64,000 bases of DNA from Lachnospiraceae bacterium (GTDB lineage Bacteria > Bacillota > Clostridia > Lachnospirales > Lachnospiraceae): the NCBI GenBank assembly GCA_017621815.1, contig JAGASK010000052.1, forward strand, positions 1 to 64,000. The letters are read 5' to 3'. A model generated the notes under the pieces. That model saw only the letters and a list, made by a program, of their open reading frames with translations, searched no databases and was not told the DNA's origin. Both the position numbers and the translations under genes were made by a program. Shown in pieces: positions 33,561-43,782 of the stretch (within the stretch, counting starts at the first letter, position 1; the number at the start of each line of letters is the position of its first letter).

Positions 33561-35642
33561 TTAAATAGAATCTCTCTGATTGCTCCAATCATCAACCAGG
33601 CATAAATGATGCAATACACTGCCTGCATCAGATAAAATACTCTCTTCACTTGCTGCTAATAAACTATCCAATAGAGAAATTTGAAGATTTTCAGCTTCTG
33701 CACTACCTGTAAGACTGATAAATTCCTTAAAAAAATCCATACATCCGTTCTGCATTGCCTCTATATAATTTAGTTCCTCTCTGGTGCGTTTCTCTTTTCC
33801 AAATACAGGATTGCCGCCTTCATCAAAATAATCCACTGAAGGTTCCCCTGAGGTCAGAAAAGTTTCAAAACCTTTGTAATGTCTGATAAAATAGGAATCC
33901 TTATCCTCCACCATTGTCCTGACACAGATAGTATTCCCATCAGCATCCTTCTTCCAGCCGGCATACAGTCCCTCTATATCAAAGGGTGCATATTTCACTA
34001 AAGATTTCTGACAAGTTCCCGAAGATACAAAATCCATAAATGCGTATTTCCAGCCGATTGCCAGCCTCAGGTTTCCCATATACTTCATATAATTCTTCCG
34101 CGCTTCTTCTGCCCTGTCCATAATAGCATCAACATGCTTCCAGACATACAGCTGCCATGGATCATATTCTTCCGCCTGATAAGGAAATATCTGTTCCTCT
34201 GTCAAAGCAAAGCCTTCCCTCATCATTTCCTCTTTCTCTTTTCCCTCATAAATGCCGATAATCATATTAATATACTGCTCATCCTTTACACAAGGCATCA
34301 CCGCAGCCTTACGCGAGGTATAAAAATAAATACTTTCCGGCAAATTTTCTGCTCCATACCAGTCTTTCAGCCAGTCATACATCTGCTTCATTAAATAACC
34401 GTCCCTGGCTGCAAATAAAACTCCCTTATAATGAGATTTCTTTGCCTGTCCAAAAATCCACAATGCAAACCTTGCCACATACGCCGCACAGAAAATGTAC
34501 GCATAATCCTTCTCCGAGTTAATTACCAAGCTCTTCGTTTCCCTGTTTCCTGCAACCAATCGGGTAAAGGGATTATTAAACATACGGTTAATTACCATTC
34601 CCATTACAACATGCTCTTCTAATGAAGCCGCCTTCTGTATGGCTTTTTTTAAGGGCGAAAGCAAAGCATATTTATATCCTGCAGGTATCAGACAATAATC
34701 AATTCCTGCAAGACAGGCACAAATTCCGTCATGAATCAAATGATCCCCAATGTGCAGAAATGTATTATTTCCTGCTTCTGCTTTATAGGTTTCAAGTAAT
34801 CCCTGAAGCTTTAATTGTTTCCTTGTACACGAAAGATATAACTTCTCATACCCCGTAATTCCATTTTCTTCGAGAATTTCTTTTAAAGTATTTTCCGATA
34901 TGTACATATCTGTCACAAGAAATACCTTTTTTCCCATCTCCAGACATCTTTTATAAATCTGCAGCATTTCTTTTCTTGGAACTAATACCTGCTTTTCTAC
35001 AGCTATCTCCTCTTCTAAATATGCATCCGCCAGATTGGCAGCAATATGAAATGTATTCTGAAGACAGTTATAAATCTCATACAAATTCGGATTGGACAAT
35101 CCAAGCTGTTCCTGCGCTTTTATTCTCTTTTCTCTGAAATTCTCTATAACCATTCCCTTTTCGCTGCTATTTCTCTGCACAAGGTCAAATACATCCTCAG
35201 GAAGCATTACCCTGCGCATAAGCAGCGTATCAAAAATATCAAAACTGATATAGTTATGCTTCTCTATTTCATCAAAAAGCTCCTCATAGCTGCACCAGCC
35301 CTTCTCTCCGGCATCCCTGCATATCCGGTATAAATCTCTGCCCTTTACATCATAAATTCCCGCTCCTGTCCGACTGCAGTAATCCATTATTTTATTAAAT
35401 TCAGCCTGATGTGCAATCATCTGCCCTGCAATCACAAATACATCTATCTGCAATCCGTTTTCCAGCTTTTGCAGTTCAAAATCATATACAGCAAAAAGAG
35501 AGGATAAACTGCTGTTAGCAGCAGTCATCTCTCTTTTTTCTTCATAAATCATAATATTTTCTGCCTGACGCATTTGTAAAATTTCTATCAGCTTTTCTGT
35601 CACAGAGTACCCTCCAATATATTCCGCAATGCTTTCTAACAT
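33561..35642 (-). CDS. HAD-superfamily protein, COG5610-like
   Basis: 693 residues. The HAD core (about 125-330) has YISFDIFDTLLMRRVMLPED (motif I), KKVFLVTDMYISENTL (motif II) and FLHIGDHLIHDGICACLAGI (motif IV). The C-terminal half begins HYKGVLFAARDGYLMKQMYD, found after the HAD domain in COG5610-like proteins of surface-polysaccharide loci. The N-terminal 110 residues are unassigned. The ATG lies 2 bases after the upstream methyltransferase stop with no good Shine-Dalgarno, so translation is probably coupled. Function is unknown; phosphatase or glycan phosphotransferase activity is plausible. Confidence 0.75.
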   Translation of the reverse strand: MLESIAEYIGGYSVTEKLIEILQMRQAENIMIYEEKREMTAANSSLSSLFAVYDFELQKLENGLQIDVFVIAGQMIAHQAEFNKIMDYCSRTGAGIYDVKGRDLYRICRDAGEKGWCSYEELFDEIEKHNYISFDIFDTLLMRRVMLPEDVFDLVQRNSSEKGMVIENFREKRIKAQEQLGLSNPNLYEIYNCLQNTFHIAANLADAYLEEEIAVEKQVLVPRKEMLQIYKRCLEMGKKVFLVTDMYISENTLKEILEENGITGYEKLYLSCTRKQLKLQGLLETYKAEAGNNTFLHIGDHLIHDGICACLAGIDYCLIPAGYKYALLSPLKKAIQKAASLEEHVVMGMVINRMFNNPFTRLVAGNRETKSLVINSEKDYAYIFCAAYVARFALWIFGQAKKSHYKGVLFAARDGYLMKQMYDWLKDWYGAENLPESIYFYTSRKAAVMPCVKDEQYINMIIGIYEGKEKEEMMREGFALTEEQIFPYQAEEYDPWQLYVWKHVDAIMDRAEEARKNYMKYMGNLRLAIGWKYAFMDFVSSGTCQKSLVKYAPFDIEGLYAGWKKDADGNTICVRTMVEDKDSYFIRHYKGFETFLTSGEPSVDYFDEGGNPVFGKEKRTREELNYIEAMQNGCMDFFKEFISLTGSAEAENLQISLLDSLLAASEESILSDAGSVLHHLCLVDDWSNQRDSI

Positions 35643-35644
35643 AT

Positions 35645-36622
35645 CTATTTTACAGCTTCAAAATACATAGGTAAATACCCCATATATGCTTTCTTTAAAC
35701 CATAATATACTTTTCCGTAAGCATCCTTAAATCCGCAATTGCGCAAAGTATCTATCATATCCCATCCAAAAATCTGATATACAAGCAAGGGCTCCTTTTC
35801 TAATCCCGGCACAGGATTGCCGTGATAATACTTCTCTGTCGTATAAATCACATTCATTTCATCCATTTCCACTCTTCTGGAGGTTTCCATGCTGTTTCCG
35901 TCAAAAGGAACTGTAAATATCATTTTCCCACCGAATTTCAGAATCCGGTAAGCCTCTTTAAATGCCTGTTCATAATCATATACATGCTCAAACGCATCAT
36001 TGGCAACAATTAAATCAAAACTCTCATTTTCATAATTCAGTGCACAAATATCCTGTACATCTACACCATTAATCTTTCCCGGCTGATGACCTGCCCCCGG
36101 ATAATCAAACCCCTGAACGGAAGGAATTTCTCTTTGAACCTTACGGAACACTTCCGAATTCTGTTCATATAAAAGAATCTGCTTTTCCCCGTCATAATCT
36201 TCAAAAATCTGACGGATACTGTAACGCTGTCTGCTGTTGCAGCCGCAGTTAGGACAAACAAGACGCTCTCTCCAGTTTATTTTTTTTACACCGTTTTCTT
36301 CCTCCGCAAAACGGTAGTCTGCGATAAAAGGCTGCGGTGAATTACAGACTTCACAATTACCATAATAGAAAAAAGATTCTTTCTTAGTATAAGCATGCAA
36401 TTCGCACAGGCATCGTTCAAAATGCCAATACCGAATCCAATCCATATACACCTGATGAAATTCTTCAGGACTACGCAGAACTCGTTCGATAACTTCCATT
36501 TCCTCATCCCGGAAGGAGCAATGCCTGACAATCTCCACAGCTTCTTCCATCTGCACACCCTGAATATAAGTGATATCTTTTCTCATTAACGGCTCTGTAT
36601 TTTCTCTTCTTGCCTTCTTCAC
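35645..36622 (-). CDS. Class I SAM methyltransferase with zinc-ribbon
   Basis: 325 residues. CEVC-x39-CPNC near residues 90-135 forms a probable zinc-binding knuckle. A SAM-dependent methyltransferase follows: LLYEQNSEVFRKVQR, NESFDLIVANDAFEHVYDYE and AYRILKFGGKMIFTVPFDGN. Glycan-locus methyltransferases often cap or modify sugars, but here the target is unknown. The start is a GTG at 36622 with AGGAG 8 bases upstream. Confidence 0.83.
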   Translation of the reverse strand: MKKARRENTEPLMRKDITYIQGVQMEEAVEIVRHCSFRDEEMEVIERVLRSPEEFHQVYMDWIRYWHFERCLCELHAYTKKESFFYYGNCEVCNSPQPFIADYRFAEEENGVKKINWRERLVCPNCGCNSRQRYSIRQIFEDYDGEKQILLYEQNSEVFRKVQREIPSVQGFDYPGAGHQPGKINGVDVQDICALNYENESFDLIVANDAFEHVYDYEQAFKEAYRILKFGGKMIFTVPFDGNSMETSRRVEMDEMNVIYTTEKYYHGNPVPGLEKEPLLVYQIFGWDMIDTLRNCGFKDAYGKVYYGLKKAYMGYLPMYFEAVK

Positions 36623-36639
36623 CTTAAACTCTCCTGCCT

Positions 36640-39468
36640 TTATCTGATATTCATGTCTAAACGCAACACTTCTTCCGCTGCCCTGGAAGTAAAATATTTC
36701 TCAATTAGTTTTTTCCCTGCATCCGACATCTGATTTAATTGTTCATAATCTTCGTATAACTCAATCATTAAACCAGCCAGCTTTTTCTCATCATCTTCTA
36801 CTTTAAAGGAACCGATTCCGGCATCAAGCCCCTCTCCCCCTATGGATGTAGTCACTACAGGGATCTGATAATATGCAGCCTCTACAATTTTCCCCTTTAC
36901 GCCTGCTCCATAACGGAGAGGAACTACAACCATCCGGCATTTCCTGTACAGCTGCTCCAGCTCTTCATCCGACAAATATCCCTCTAAAATAATATTATCA
37001 CCAGCAAGTGACTTAACTTCCTTTGGCGCATTTCCGCCTACAATATGCCATTTCAAATAAGGATATTTCTCTAAAATTACCGGAAATATTTTATCGGCAA
37101 ACCATATAACTGCATCAACATTAGGCTGATGCCCGAATCCCCCCACAAAAAGAATATCCTGCCTCTTGGAAAAATCTTTCTCAATGTCTGCAGGCTCATC
37201 ATCATAAATGTACAGCGGAATATTGCGAATCGGTTTATCAGGAAAGGCATCCTGCATGATTTGCTGCTCAAAACTTCCGACTACATGCCCTACATCGGTT
37301 TTTTCAAACAATTCATATTCAATCTTTTTCCATTTCTTAGCTTCTTCCCTGGCTTCTGTCTTTCCGGTCACTTCATAATCACGCATCATTCTGATATGAT
37401 GCAGATCATGGGCAAAGTAAAAGATTTTAGCGCGGCTGTATTCCTTCAGCACATCCATGAATTTAATGGAAATATGAGGACGCTGGGTATAAATATAATC
37501 AAAATGACACGCATTCTCCTGCAGCCACTCTTCCCAATTAGCCTGATAATAATTACCGTACAAGACTTCCACGCCCATCTGGTTTAGAATTGTTGTATAA
37601 GGCTCCGGTTTTGCAAAATTTTCACCAATGAAAGTCACCTTCATTCCCATGTTAATAAAAGCCTTAATATACATATAAGTACATCTTCCGCCCGCATCCT
37701 TGTCGAAATTAGGTACAAAGTGGTCTATCACTAAAATTTGTGTTTTCTTCTGCCCCCGATCCTTTGCCAAATATACATTTTCTCCGTTTGCAAAATGTTC
37801 TTTTCCCAGCACATCCTTCCATTTCTGAAAGAATTTTTTCTGATTGGCAACCTGATACGCTTTCAATCCTTCAGCAGTATCCGTACCATTAGAAATTCCT
37901 TCAAAATGTACAACTACAGATAATGGCTGATATACTACCCTATAGCCCGCTTTACGTACCTGAAATGCCAAATCCGTATCTTCATAATATGCCGGAACAA
38001 AAGCAGTGTCAAATCCCCCCAGCTGCTGCCATAAATCCCTGCGAATCATAATAGCTGCGCCGGAAATGTAATCTGCTTCCTTCACATAATTAAACTCCGG
38101 GTTTCCCGGATTCTTCATATGCCCGTAATTCCATGCACTTCCGTCCTTCCACAGGATACCTCCAGCTTCCTGTAAATAGCCCTGAGGATAAATCAGCTTG
38201 GAGCCTACCATTCCAATAGTATCATCGTTTTCAATTAAATCCACCAACGGCTTTAACCATCCAGGCTGTACCTGGGTATCATTATTCAAAAATAAGATAT
38301 ATTTTCCTTTTGCATACTCAGCCGCCTGATTACAATTCAGTAAAAACCGAAGATTTTTCTTATTGTGTAAAATCCTGATACCCGTAACAACTTGTTCCAG
38401 CTCCGCAACCTGATCCGTAGAACAGTCATCTGCAATTATCACTTCATAAGCAACATCCCCCGAATGTTGAAGAATGGCATTCAGACAATCATAGGTATAT
38501 GCAAATTGATTATATACAGGAATTACTATGGAAACCATCGGTTTATCACAGACCGGAAACGTTAATACCGGGCAGTTTCTTATGTCCTCTTTATACTCAA
38601 TTCCTTCAACCAAAGTCACATTGATATCCGCAGGTTCGTCTTCAAAAGTATCTCCGCACACCTTATAAAAATTAATCTTATACTGCAGCTGTGTAGCCAT
38701 CCTTTCAAAGGATATCCTTTTTTCATCCGCTTTTTCCTCTGAAAAGTCGTCCACATACACCTTCAACAGATAGTTTTCAAAAGCTTTCCGGACATTTCTG
38801 TTTTCCAGCATTTCAATATCAAATACATCAATCTCTTCAAATAATGTTCTGGGGCTTTTTATAAGAAAGGTTTTAAATCCCAATCCTTCGGGAATTACCT
38901 CATCCTGTTCTTTGTCATCGCCGAGGTGTAAATATTTTACACTTCCATAATGGGATAAGACCTCCTGATAAAGACCACTCCATTTATATTTCTGATATTC
39001 AATACCGCAGAAAACCCTGTCATATCCTTCCACCTGATATGCCGCCAGCAGTCTCTCCAAAAGCTTTGAAGTCAATTTATATTCCGGATTATCATCTATA
39101 ATACAAACCTTCTTATTTAAGCTCACTGCATATTTGAATATGTCCAATACAGCTTTTCTGGGCACAAAATACTGAATCAACATTTGAAGCGCAAGTTCAA
39201 ATACCCGCCCCATTTGTGACTCAGGAATTTCCTTTTCTATAGCCACTTCCCGCAAAATCTGCTCAAAATTTTTACTTTCATCTTTCCACTGAATATTAAG
39301 AAACCTGTCTGCAAACCATGTTAAATTAATTCCGTTTGCCAAATACTTTCTTTCAAGTTCCTGATAAAAATCAAATTTATCAATTTTACATGGGGAAAAA
39401 AGGGTATTGGACAAATCTATCGATATTACATCCGCTTCTTGTATTAAATTCTCCAGCATTTCTTCCAT
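36640..39468 (-). CDS. HAD-like / GT2 / GT4 triple-domain glycosyltransferase
   Basis: 942 residues. Residues 1-235 are HAD-like but degenerate: DVISIDLSNTLFSP where active relatives have DxFDTL, then KKVCIIDDNPEY and YLHLGDDKEQDE. Residues about 311-545 are GT2 (MVSIVIPVYNQFAYTYDCLN, ADDCSTDQ, LFLNNDTQVQPGW, YYEDTDLAFQVRKAGYR). Residues about 575-942 are GT4 (DILFVGGFGHQPNVDAVIWF, VVPLRYGAGVKGKIVEAAYY). Two consecutive sugars may be added by one protein. The HAD part shares its general layout with the 33561-35642 product. AAGGA lies 7 bases before the ATG. Confidence 0.87.
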   Translation of the reverse strand: MEEMLENLIQEADVISIDLSNTLFSPCKIDKFDFYQELERKYLANGINLTWFADRFLNIQWKDESKNFEQILREVAIEKEIPESQMGRVFELALQMLIQYFVPRKAVLDIFKYAVSLNKKVCIIDDNPEYKLTSKLLERLLAAYQVEGYDRVFCGIEYQKYKWSGLYQEVLSHYGSVKYLHLGDDKEQDEVIPEGLGFKTFLIKSPRTLFEEIDVFDIEMLENRNVRKAFENYLLKVYVDDFSEEKADEKRISFERMATQLQYKINFYKVCGDTFEDEPADINVTLVEGIEYKEDIRNCPVLTFPVCDKPMVSIVIPVYNQFAYTYDCLNAILQHSGDVAYEVIIADDCSTDQVAELEQVVTGIRILHNKKNLRFLLNCNQAAEYAKGKYILFLNNDTQVQPGWLKPLVDLIENDDTIGMVGSKLIYPQGYLQEAGGILWKDGSAWNYGHMKNPGNPEFNYVKEADYISGAAIMIRRDLWQQLGGFDTAFVPAYYEDTDLAFQVRKAGYRVVYQPLSVVVHFEGISNGTDTAEGLKAYQVANQKKFFQKWKDVLGKEHFANGENVYLAKDRGQKKTQILVIDHFVPNFDKDAGGRCTYMYIKAFINMGMKVTFIGENFAKPEPYTTILNQMGVEVLYGNYYQANWEEWLQENACHFDYIYTQRPHISIKFMDVLKEYSRAKIFYFAHDLHHIRMMRDYEVTGKTEAREEAKKWKKIEYELFEKTDVGHVVGSFEQQIMQDAFPDKPIRNIPLYIYDDEPADIEKDFSKRQDILFVGGFGHQPNVDAVIWFADKIFPVILEKYPYLKWHIVGGNAPKEVKSLAGDNIILEGYLSDEELEQLYRKCRMVVVPLRYGAGVKGKIVEAAYYQIPVVTTSIGGEGLDAGIGSFKVEDDEKKLAGLMIELYEDYEQLNQMSDAGKKLIEKYFTSRAAEEVLRLDMNIR

Positions 39469-39485
39469 AAGCTTATCCTTTTTAT

Positions 39486-40739
39486 TTATATTCCTTTTGC
39501 CAACTCATCAAATAATTTCTGAAGATTTTCTGTTTTCTGCGTTTTATTTTCCAAATCTCCCCATAACATACCAATGGTATTTCCATAAAAGCAATACATA
39601 GCTTCACATATCTCCATCAGAGTTTCCAGTGTAATCTCTTCCTCATTATTATTCCAAAGATAGCCAATCAAAGCATCTATTTTGCTCTTATAATAAGCAT
39701 ATATTTTTTCTTTTGCTGCGGAAAACTCATTATTATCAAGTGTCTCCGCATATATTCTTATCTCTCCGACCAGATTAATTAAATCCTGTTCAGGCTGTAT
39801 TTTAAGCTTTCTTATTTTCAGGAAACCACCGTCAAGCGTCAAAATACCTTTTATTGCATCCAATACCGCAAACTTAGACCATAATACCGGTATCCTTGTA
39901 ATCTCGCTAATCCAACAAATAATTTTATCATACAACCATACGCTTCCCAATAAAAATTCATTTTCTGTTAAAACAATCCTATCATAATCATCCAGGATTT
40001 TGCCAAACACTCTTCTTTCAACCAACATCCGTCTCAAATAGTACATTGCCGGACGATTATGCGAATGCCTGACTACGGTCATACCTAACAGCATAAGCCT
40101 GTGTCCATCTTCTATCAGCCTTTTCCCCATATCAAGATCTTCTGCATAATTTAAGCGATATTTATACTTCATAAATACATCCTTGCAGTAAGCACATGCG
40201 ACATCATTCAGGCAGCCGTTTTGCCTGATAACATATTCATATTTCTGATTTTCCTGCAGCTCACTTGGCAAAAACATAATTCTATTCTTATTTTTGACAT
40301 CCAACCACTGAATTTGATCAGAAATAGCCATTTTTGCAAATAAATCTGCATCTTCTCTCGGACGCTCCACACAAGTAACAGCTGAAATATTATCGCCATC
40401 CATAATTGGCTGAATCATATTTCTTACCCAGAATTCATTTTCCGGGAGGGCATCCTGTACCATAAAAAGAATATACTCATTTTTGGCATTTTCTGCCCCT
40501 AAATTTCTGCTGTATGAATGGGAAAACGCTTCGTGCGGTATTTCAACTATCTTAGCCTGATATTCCCCTGCCATTTCCACTGTTCCATCATTACTTCCGG
40601 AATCGACAACAATAATTTCCAAACTATTAATATCTTTCTGATCCCTCAGACAACCCAGCAATAATCGGAAATCCGGACCTGCATTATAAGTCGGTATAAT
40701 TATACTTACATTCAATTCACTACCTGTTGTCTTTGCCAT
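39486..40739 (-). CDS. Family 2 glycosyltransferase (rhamnosyltransferase-like)
   Basis: 417 residues. The GT2 domain has NVSIIIPTYNAGPDFRLLLG, VVDSGSNDGTVEMA, and HEAFSHSYSRNLGAENAKNE, the last resembling bacterial rhamnosyltransferases; LFMVQDALP occupies the DxD region. After about residue 260 a helical C-terminal extension with no recognised family continues. It is probably cytoplasmic. Rhamnose as the sugar is only a suggestion. Confidence 0.82.
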   Translation of the reverse strand: MAKTTGSELNVSIIIPTYNAGPDFRLLLGCLRDQKDINSLEIIVVDSGSNDGTVEMAGEYQAKIVEIPHEAFSHSYSRNLGAENAKNEYILFMVQDALPENEFWVRNMIQPIMDGDNISAVTCVERPREDADLFAKMAISDQIQWLDVKNKNRIMFLPSELQENQKYEYVIRQNGCLNDVACAYCKDVFMKYKYRLNYAEDLDMGKRLIEDGHRLMLLGMTVVRHSHNRPAMYYLRRMLVERRVFGKILDDYDRIVLTENEFLLGSVWLYDKIICWISEITRIPVLWSKFAVLDAIKGILTLDGGFLKIRKLKIQPEQDLINLVGEIRIYAETLDNNEFSAAKEKIYAYYKSKIDALIGYLWNNNEEEITLETLMEICEAMYCFYGNTIGMLWGDLENKTQKTENLQKLFDELAKGI

Positions 40740-40757
40740 AATAATACCTGCCTTTCA

Positions 40758-43700
40758 CTATTCAACCATAAGCTTCCCTAGACATTTTGCCATCTCTCGA
40801 TGGGCTTCGCTGTTATAATATGCCGGTTCGGTTCCATAATCAGACGTTCCGCTTGTAAAATTCAATTCAGATGAAATCTGAAGAGTTCTGCAATTTCCCA
40901 GCTTCATTTTAAAGTAATCATAATATTCTTTCAGCATCAGATTTATCTCTTCAATATCGTCCCAGGATAACATCCTGCCTGCCTTATTTTTACACTTAGG
41001 CGCAAGATAATTTTCCACCAGAATTATATTTGACGCTTTAAATTTTGAAAGGATTAATTCTATAAATCTGTCGCAGGATTTCTGCCAAAGCTTCCGGCAT
41101 TTTACTGTGCTGCGCCTCAAGGTTGAAACTTGTCCATTATATTGACATGCTTCCAATATATCACTTGCAGACATCCAGTTCCCTTTAGATATTTCCAACA
41201 GATTATATCTTTCCTCCAGCAAATCTAATAAAAGAAAATCTGATTTTAAAGGCTGAATGTTTTTAAAGCTTTGATTTTTCTCTTTATTAAGCTGGTCTAT
41301 GCGTACCGGATTATTAATCTTTACATCAAGTTCAAAATCTATGGTTTTATTTTGCATCAACGGAATGATGCTTGAAAACCCATAATAATATTCTAAATCT
41401 TTTCCGCTCAGTTTATATCCGCTGATATTTGGAACATAGGACACAATCCGCGACAGATTATAACTTCCCCAAATCCAAATCTTCGTAATACCCTGATAAT
41501 ACAAACTTCCTGGGAAAACCTTCTCTAAATGTTCAAACCACTCCGTTTTTACCTGCAGATACTGCTCTTCCAAATAATTATTCTTAACACGGCTTTCTAC
41601 TGCACCTATAATATGATAATAACAGATATCACGCAAAAGATTCTGAAAATCCTTCCATAAATCCAGCCTTTTTGCTTCTTTTACCATATAATCCACTGCC
41701 TGAGGATAATATTCTATATTCTTCATATTATCCATTACGCTGTTGCCTGTATTAATCTGATAATGATAAATAGACTTGTTAAGTCCAATCACCTTCTGCG
41801 CCTTCAAAAGAAGCAATGGATAAATTGCCATATCCTCCAGTGGAATTCCCGGCATCTGTATTTCATTATCTATAAACAAAGCCTTTTTATACATATTGCA
41901 CCACATATTAGGAGCCACATATGTTAAGTGATTCAGCACATCAATTTCATCGGGAATTTTAGCTTCAAAAGTAGAATTGGCTGATATGTCATGAAAAGTA
42001 AAGTTACTTTTACATATATCTGCATTTTCACGCAATATTTTTACTATCATGCTTTCAACGTAATCTGCATCAACCCAGTCATCCGCATCAATAAAGGTAA
42101 TGTACTCTCCTTTTGCCAATAACACAGCCCTGTTACGGGTGGGACCCATTCCCTGATTTGTTTGATGATAAATCCGAAAACGCCTGTCCTTCTTCCCCCA
42201 TCTATCCAAGATATCTGCTGTATTATCTGTGGAACCGTCATCAATTACAATGCATTCCCACTCACCCCAGGTCTGATTTATAACACTTTCAAGACACCTG
42301 TTTATCCATCTTTCAGCGTTATATGCGGGAATTATAATACTTACCAAAACCGTATCAGAATACCATTTATCAATATGAAATCTGTTATATAATTCTTCAT
42401 GCTGCAAGCATGTTGTAATGTCACTGCATTCCCTGACAAAATCACTATATTCCATCTGTGCATATTCTTCAGGCTTCTGTACCTGCAGCAGTTCAAAAAT
42501 CTCTCGTAACTCTGTTTCCTTTTGCTCTTTACCGACCGTTAAATAATATTCATAGTTTTTATATATATAACGGATAATCTGATTTTCAGGAACTCCCTTG
42601 TCTATTAACTCTTCTCTGACTTCACTGTATGCTTTCTGTGAAGAAATAATTATCAGATAATTATCCGATACCAGAGGCAGCCATTCCGGAAATTCAATAA
42701 CTCTTTTTCCATGATAAACTTCACCGATTTTCTTTTCATTCTTATCACAGAAAAACCGGATATTCTGAACCCCTCTTGCAGACAGCCGGTCAAACAATTC
42801 ACGGGATATATAAGTATATCCGTAAATTATGATATGCGGAGCTTTATTACAGGCTTCCACAATTTTATCAAAATCTGCAGCAATATTGCTTTGATATATT
42901 TCCTTCTTCTTTTTATTTATTAAATCATTTTCGGGTATTTTATCAACTATCTTCCACCATTCTAAGGCTTTTTTGCCATGCAGATTTTTCCATGGCTTAT
43001 CCTGCCCTCCGGCAAAATGAATGATAGAAATTCTGTCTTCTTCTATTTCGTTTAATTCTTCTTCCGGGTACCTCCCGCAATTATAGAATTCCGGCTTATC
43101 AAGAAATCCGCTGAAAGTATTATACTTTATCGGAAGATATCTGATGCGGCCTTTACAAGTTACATTTAATATATCCTGGTCTTCTATGGTATATTTCTTT
43201 TCAATGGCCTTCAAAAAAACCGGCACCATATTATCTTTCCTAATCTGTGCCAGATTAAATACCAAAACTCCTGCATTAAAATATGATTCCATGGAATCAA
43301 ATCCAAGTTCTTCCTGATGCTGTGTATAATATGGACCCTGACCACATTGCATACCGATATCCTTCACCGCGGCAAGGTAATTGTTTTCCATATCAGCATT
43401 GAATATCTCCGCCACATCGCACTGAACCAGCAAATCACCGTCAAGATACAGGCATTTATCACATTCAGGCAATAAATCACTGATTACCAAGCGGTAATAA
43501 GTTTCAACTGTAATATGATAATTTGTCGTTGCTGCATTGGCAAATAAATCCTCATTAACAGTAAGATACTGGTAGTCAAAGTTAGAATATCTTTCCTTTA
43601 GCTTTGCAAATACGCCTTTATCCATATCCAAATACTGCCTGCTTACCAGAAGATAGATTTTATATATATTTTCACTTGCTCCATTTTCCAAAATAGATAC

Positions 43701-43763
43701 TATCGTAGCACAGGTAGGCAGCAAATAATTTTCATCAGAAGCCATCACTATAGGTATTATCAT
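40758..43763 (-). CDS. GT8 / Rossmann module / GT2 / DUF6270-like fusion
   Basis: 1001 residues with four parts. GT8 (1-265): IPIVMASDENYLLPTCATIV and CLYLDGDLLVQCDVAEIFN with the DxD motif. A Rossmann-like module (about 305-410): HIIIYGYTYISRELFDRL, FFCDKNEKKIGEVYHG. GT2 (about 470-700): VSIIIPAYNAERWINRCLES, DDGSTDNT, FIDADDWVDADYV. The C-terminal 240 residues start IWIWGSYNLSRIV and contain FLLLDLLEERYNLLEI, resembling the DUF6270 (SGNH-like) proteins; this last call is moderate. It is a paralogue of the 45910-48222 product over the first three parts. GAGGGG precedes the ATG. Confidence 0.86.
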   Translation of the reverse strand: MIIPIVMASDENYLLPTCATIVSILENGASENIYKIYLLVSRQYLDMDKGVFAKLKERYSNFDYQYLTVNEDLFANAATTNYHITVETYYRLVISDLLPECDKCLYLDGDLLVQCDVAEIFNADMENNYLAAVKDIGMQCGQGPYYTQHQEELGFDSMESYFNAGVLVFNLAQIRKDNMVPVFLKAIEKKYTIEDQDILNVTCKGRIRYLPIKYNTFSGFLDKPEFYNCGRYPEEELNEIEEDRISIIHFAGGQDKPWKNLHGKKALEWWKIVDKIPENDLINKKKKEIYQSNIAADFDKIVEACNKAPHIIIYGYTYISRELFDRLSARGVQNIRFFCDKNEKKIGEVYHGKRVIEFPEWLPLVSDNYLIIISSQKAYSEVREELIDKGVPENQIIRYIYKNYEYYLTVGKEQKETELREIFELLQVQKPEEYAQMEYSDFVRECSDITTCLQHEELYNRFHIDKWYSDTVLVSIIIPAYNAERWINRCLESVINQTWGEWECIVIDDGSTDNTADILDRWGKKDRRFRIYHQTNQGMGPTRNRAVLLAKGEYITFIDADDWVDADYVESMIVKILRENADICKSNFTFHDISANSTFEAKIPDEIDVLNHLTYVAPNMWCNMYKKALFIDNEIQMPGIPLEDMAIYPLLLLKAQKVIGLNKSIYHYQINTGNSVMDNMKNIEYYPQAVDYMVKEAKRLDLWKDFQNLLRDICYYHIIGAVESRVKNNYLEEQYLQVKTEWFEHLEKVFPGSLYYQGITKIWIWGSYNLSRIVSYVPNISGYKLSGKDLEYYYGFSSIIPLMQNKTIDFELDVKINNPVRIDQLNKEKNQSFKNIQPLKSDFLLLDLLEERYNLLEISKGNWMSASDILEACQYNGQVSTLRRSTVKCRKLWQKSCDRFIELILSKFKASNIILVENYLAPKCKNKAGRMLSWDDIEEINLMLKEYYDYFKMKLGNCRTLQISSELNFTSGTSDYGTEPAYYNSEAHREMAKCLGKLMVE

Positions 43764-43782
43764 TGGAATCCCCTCACAAATA

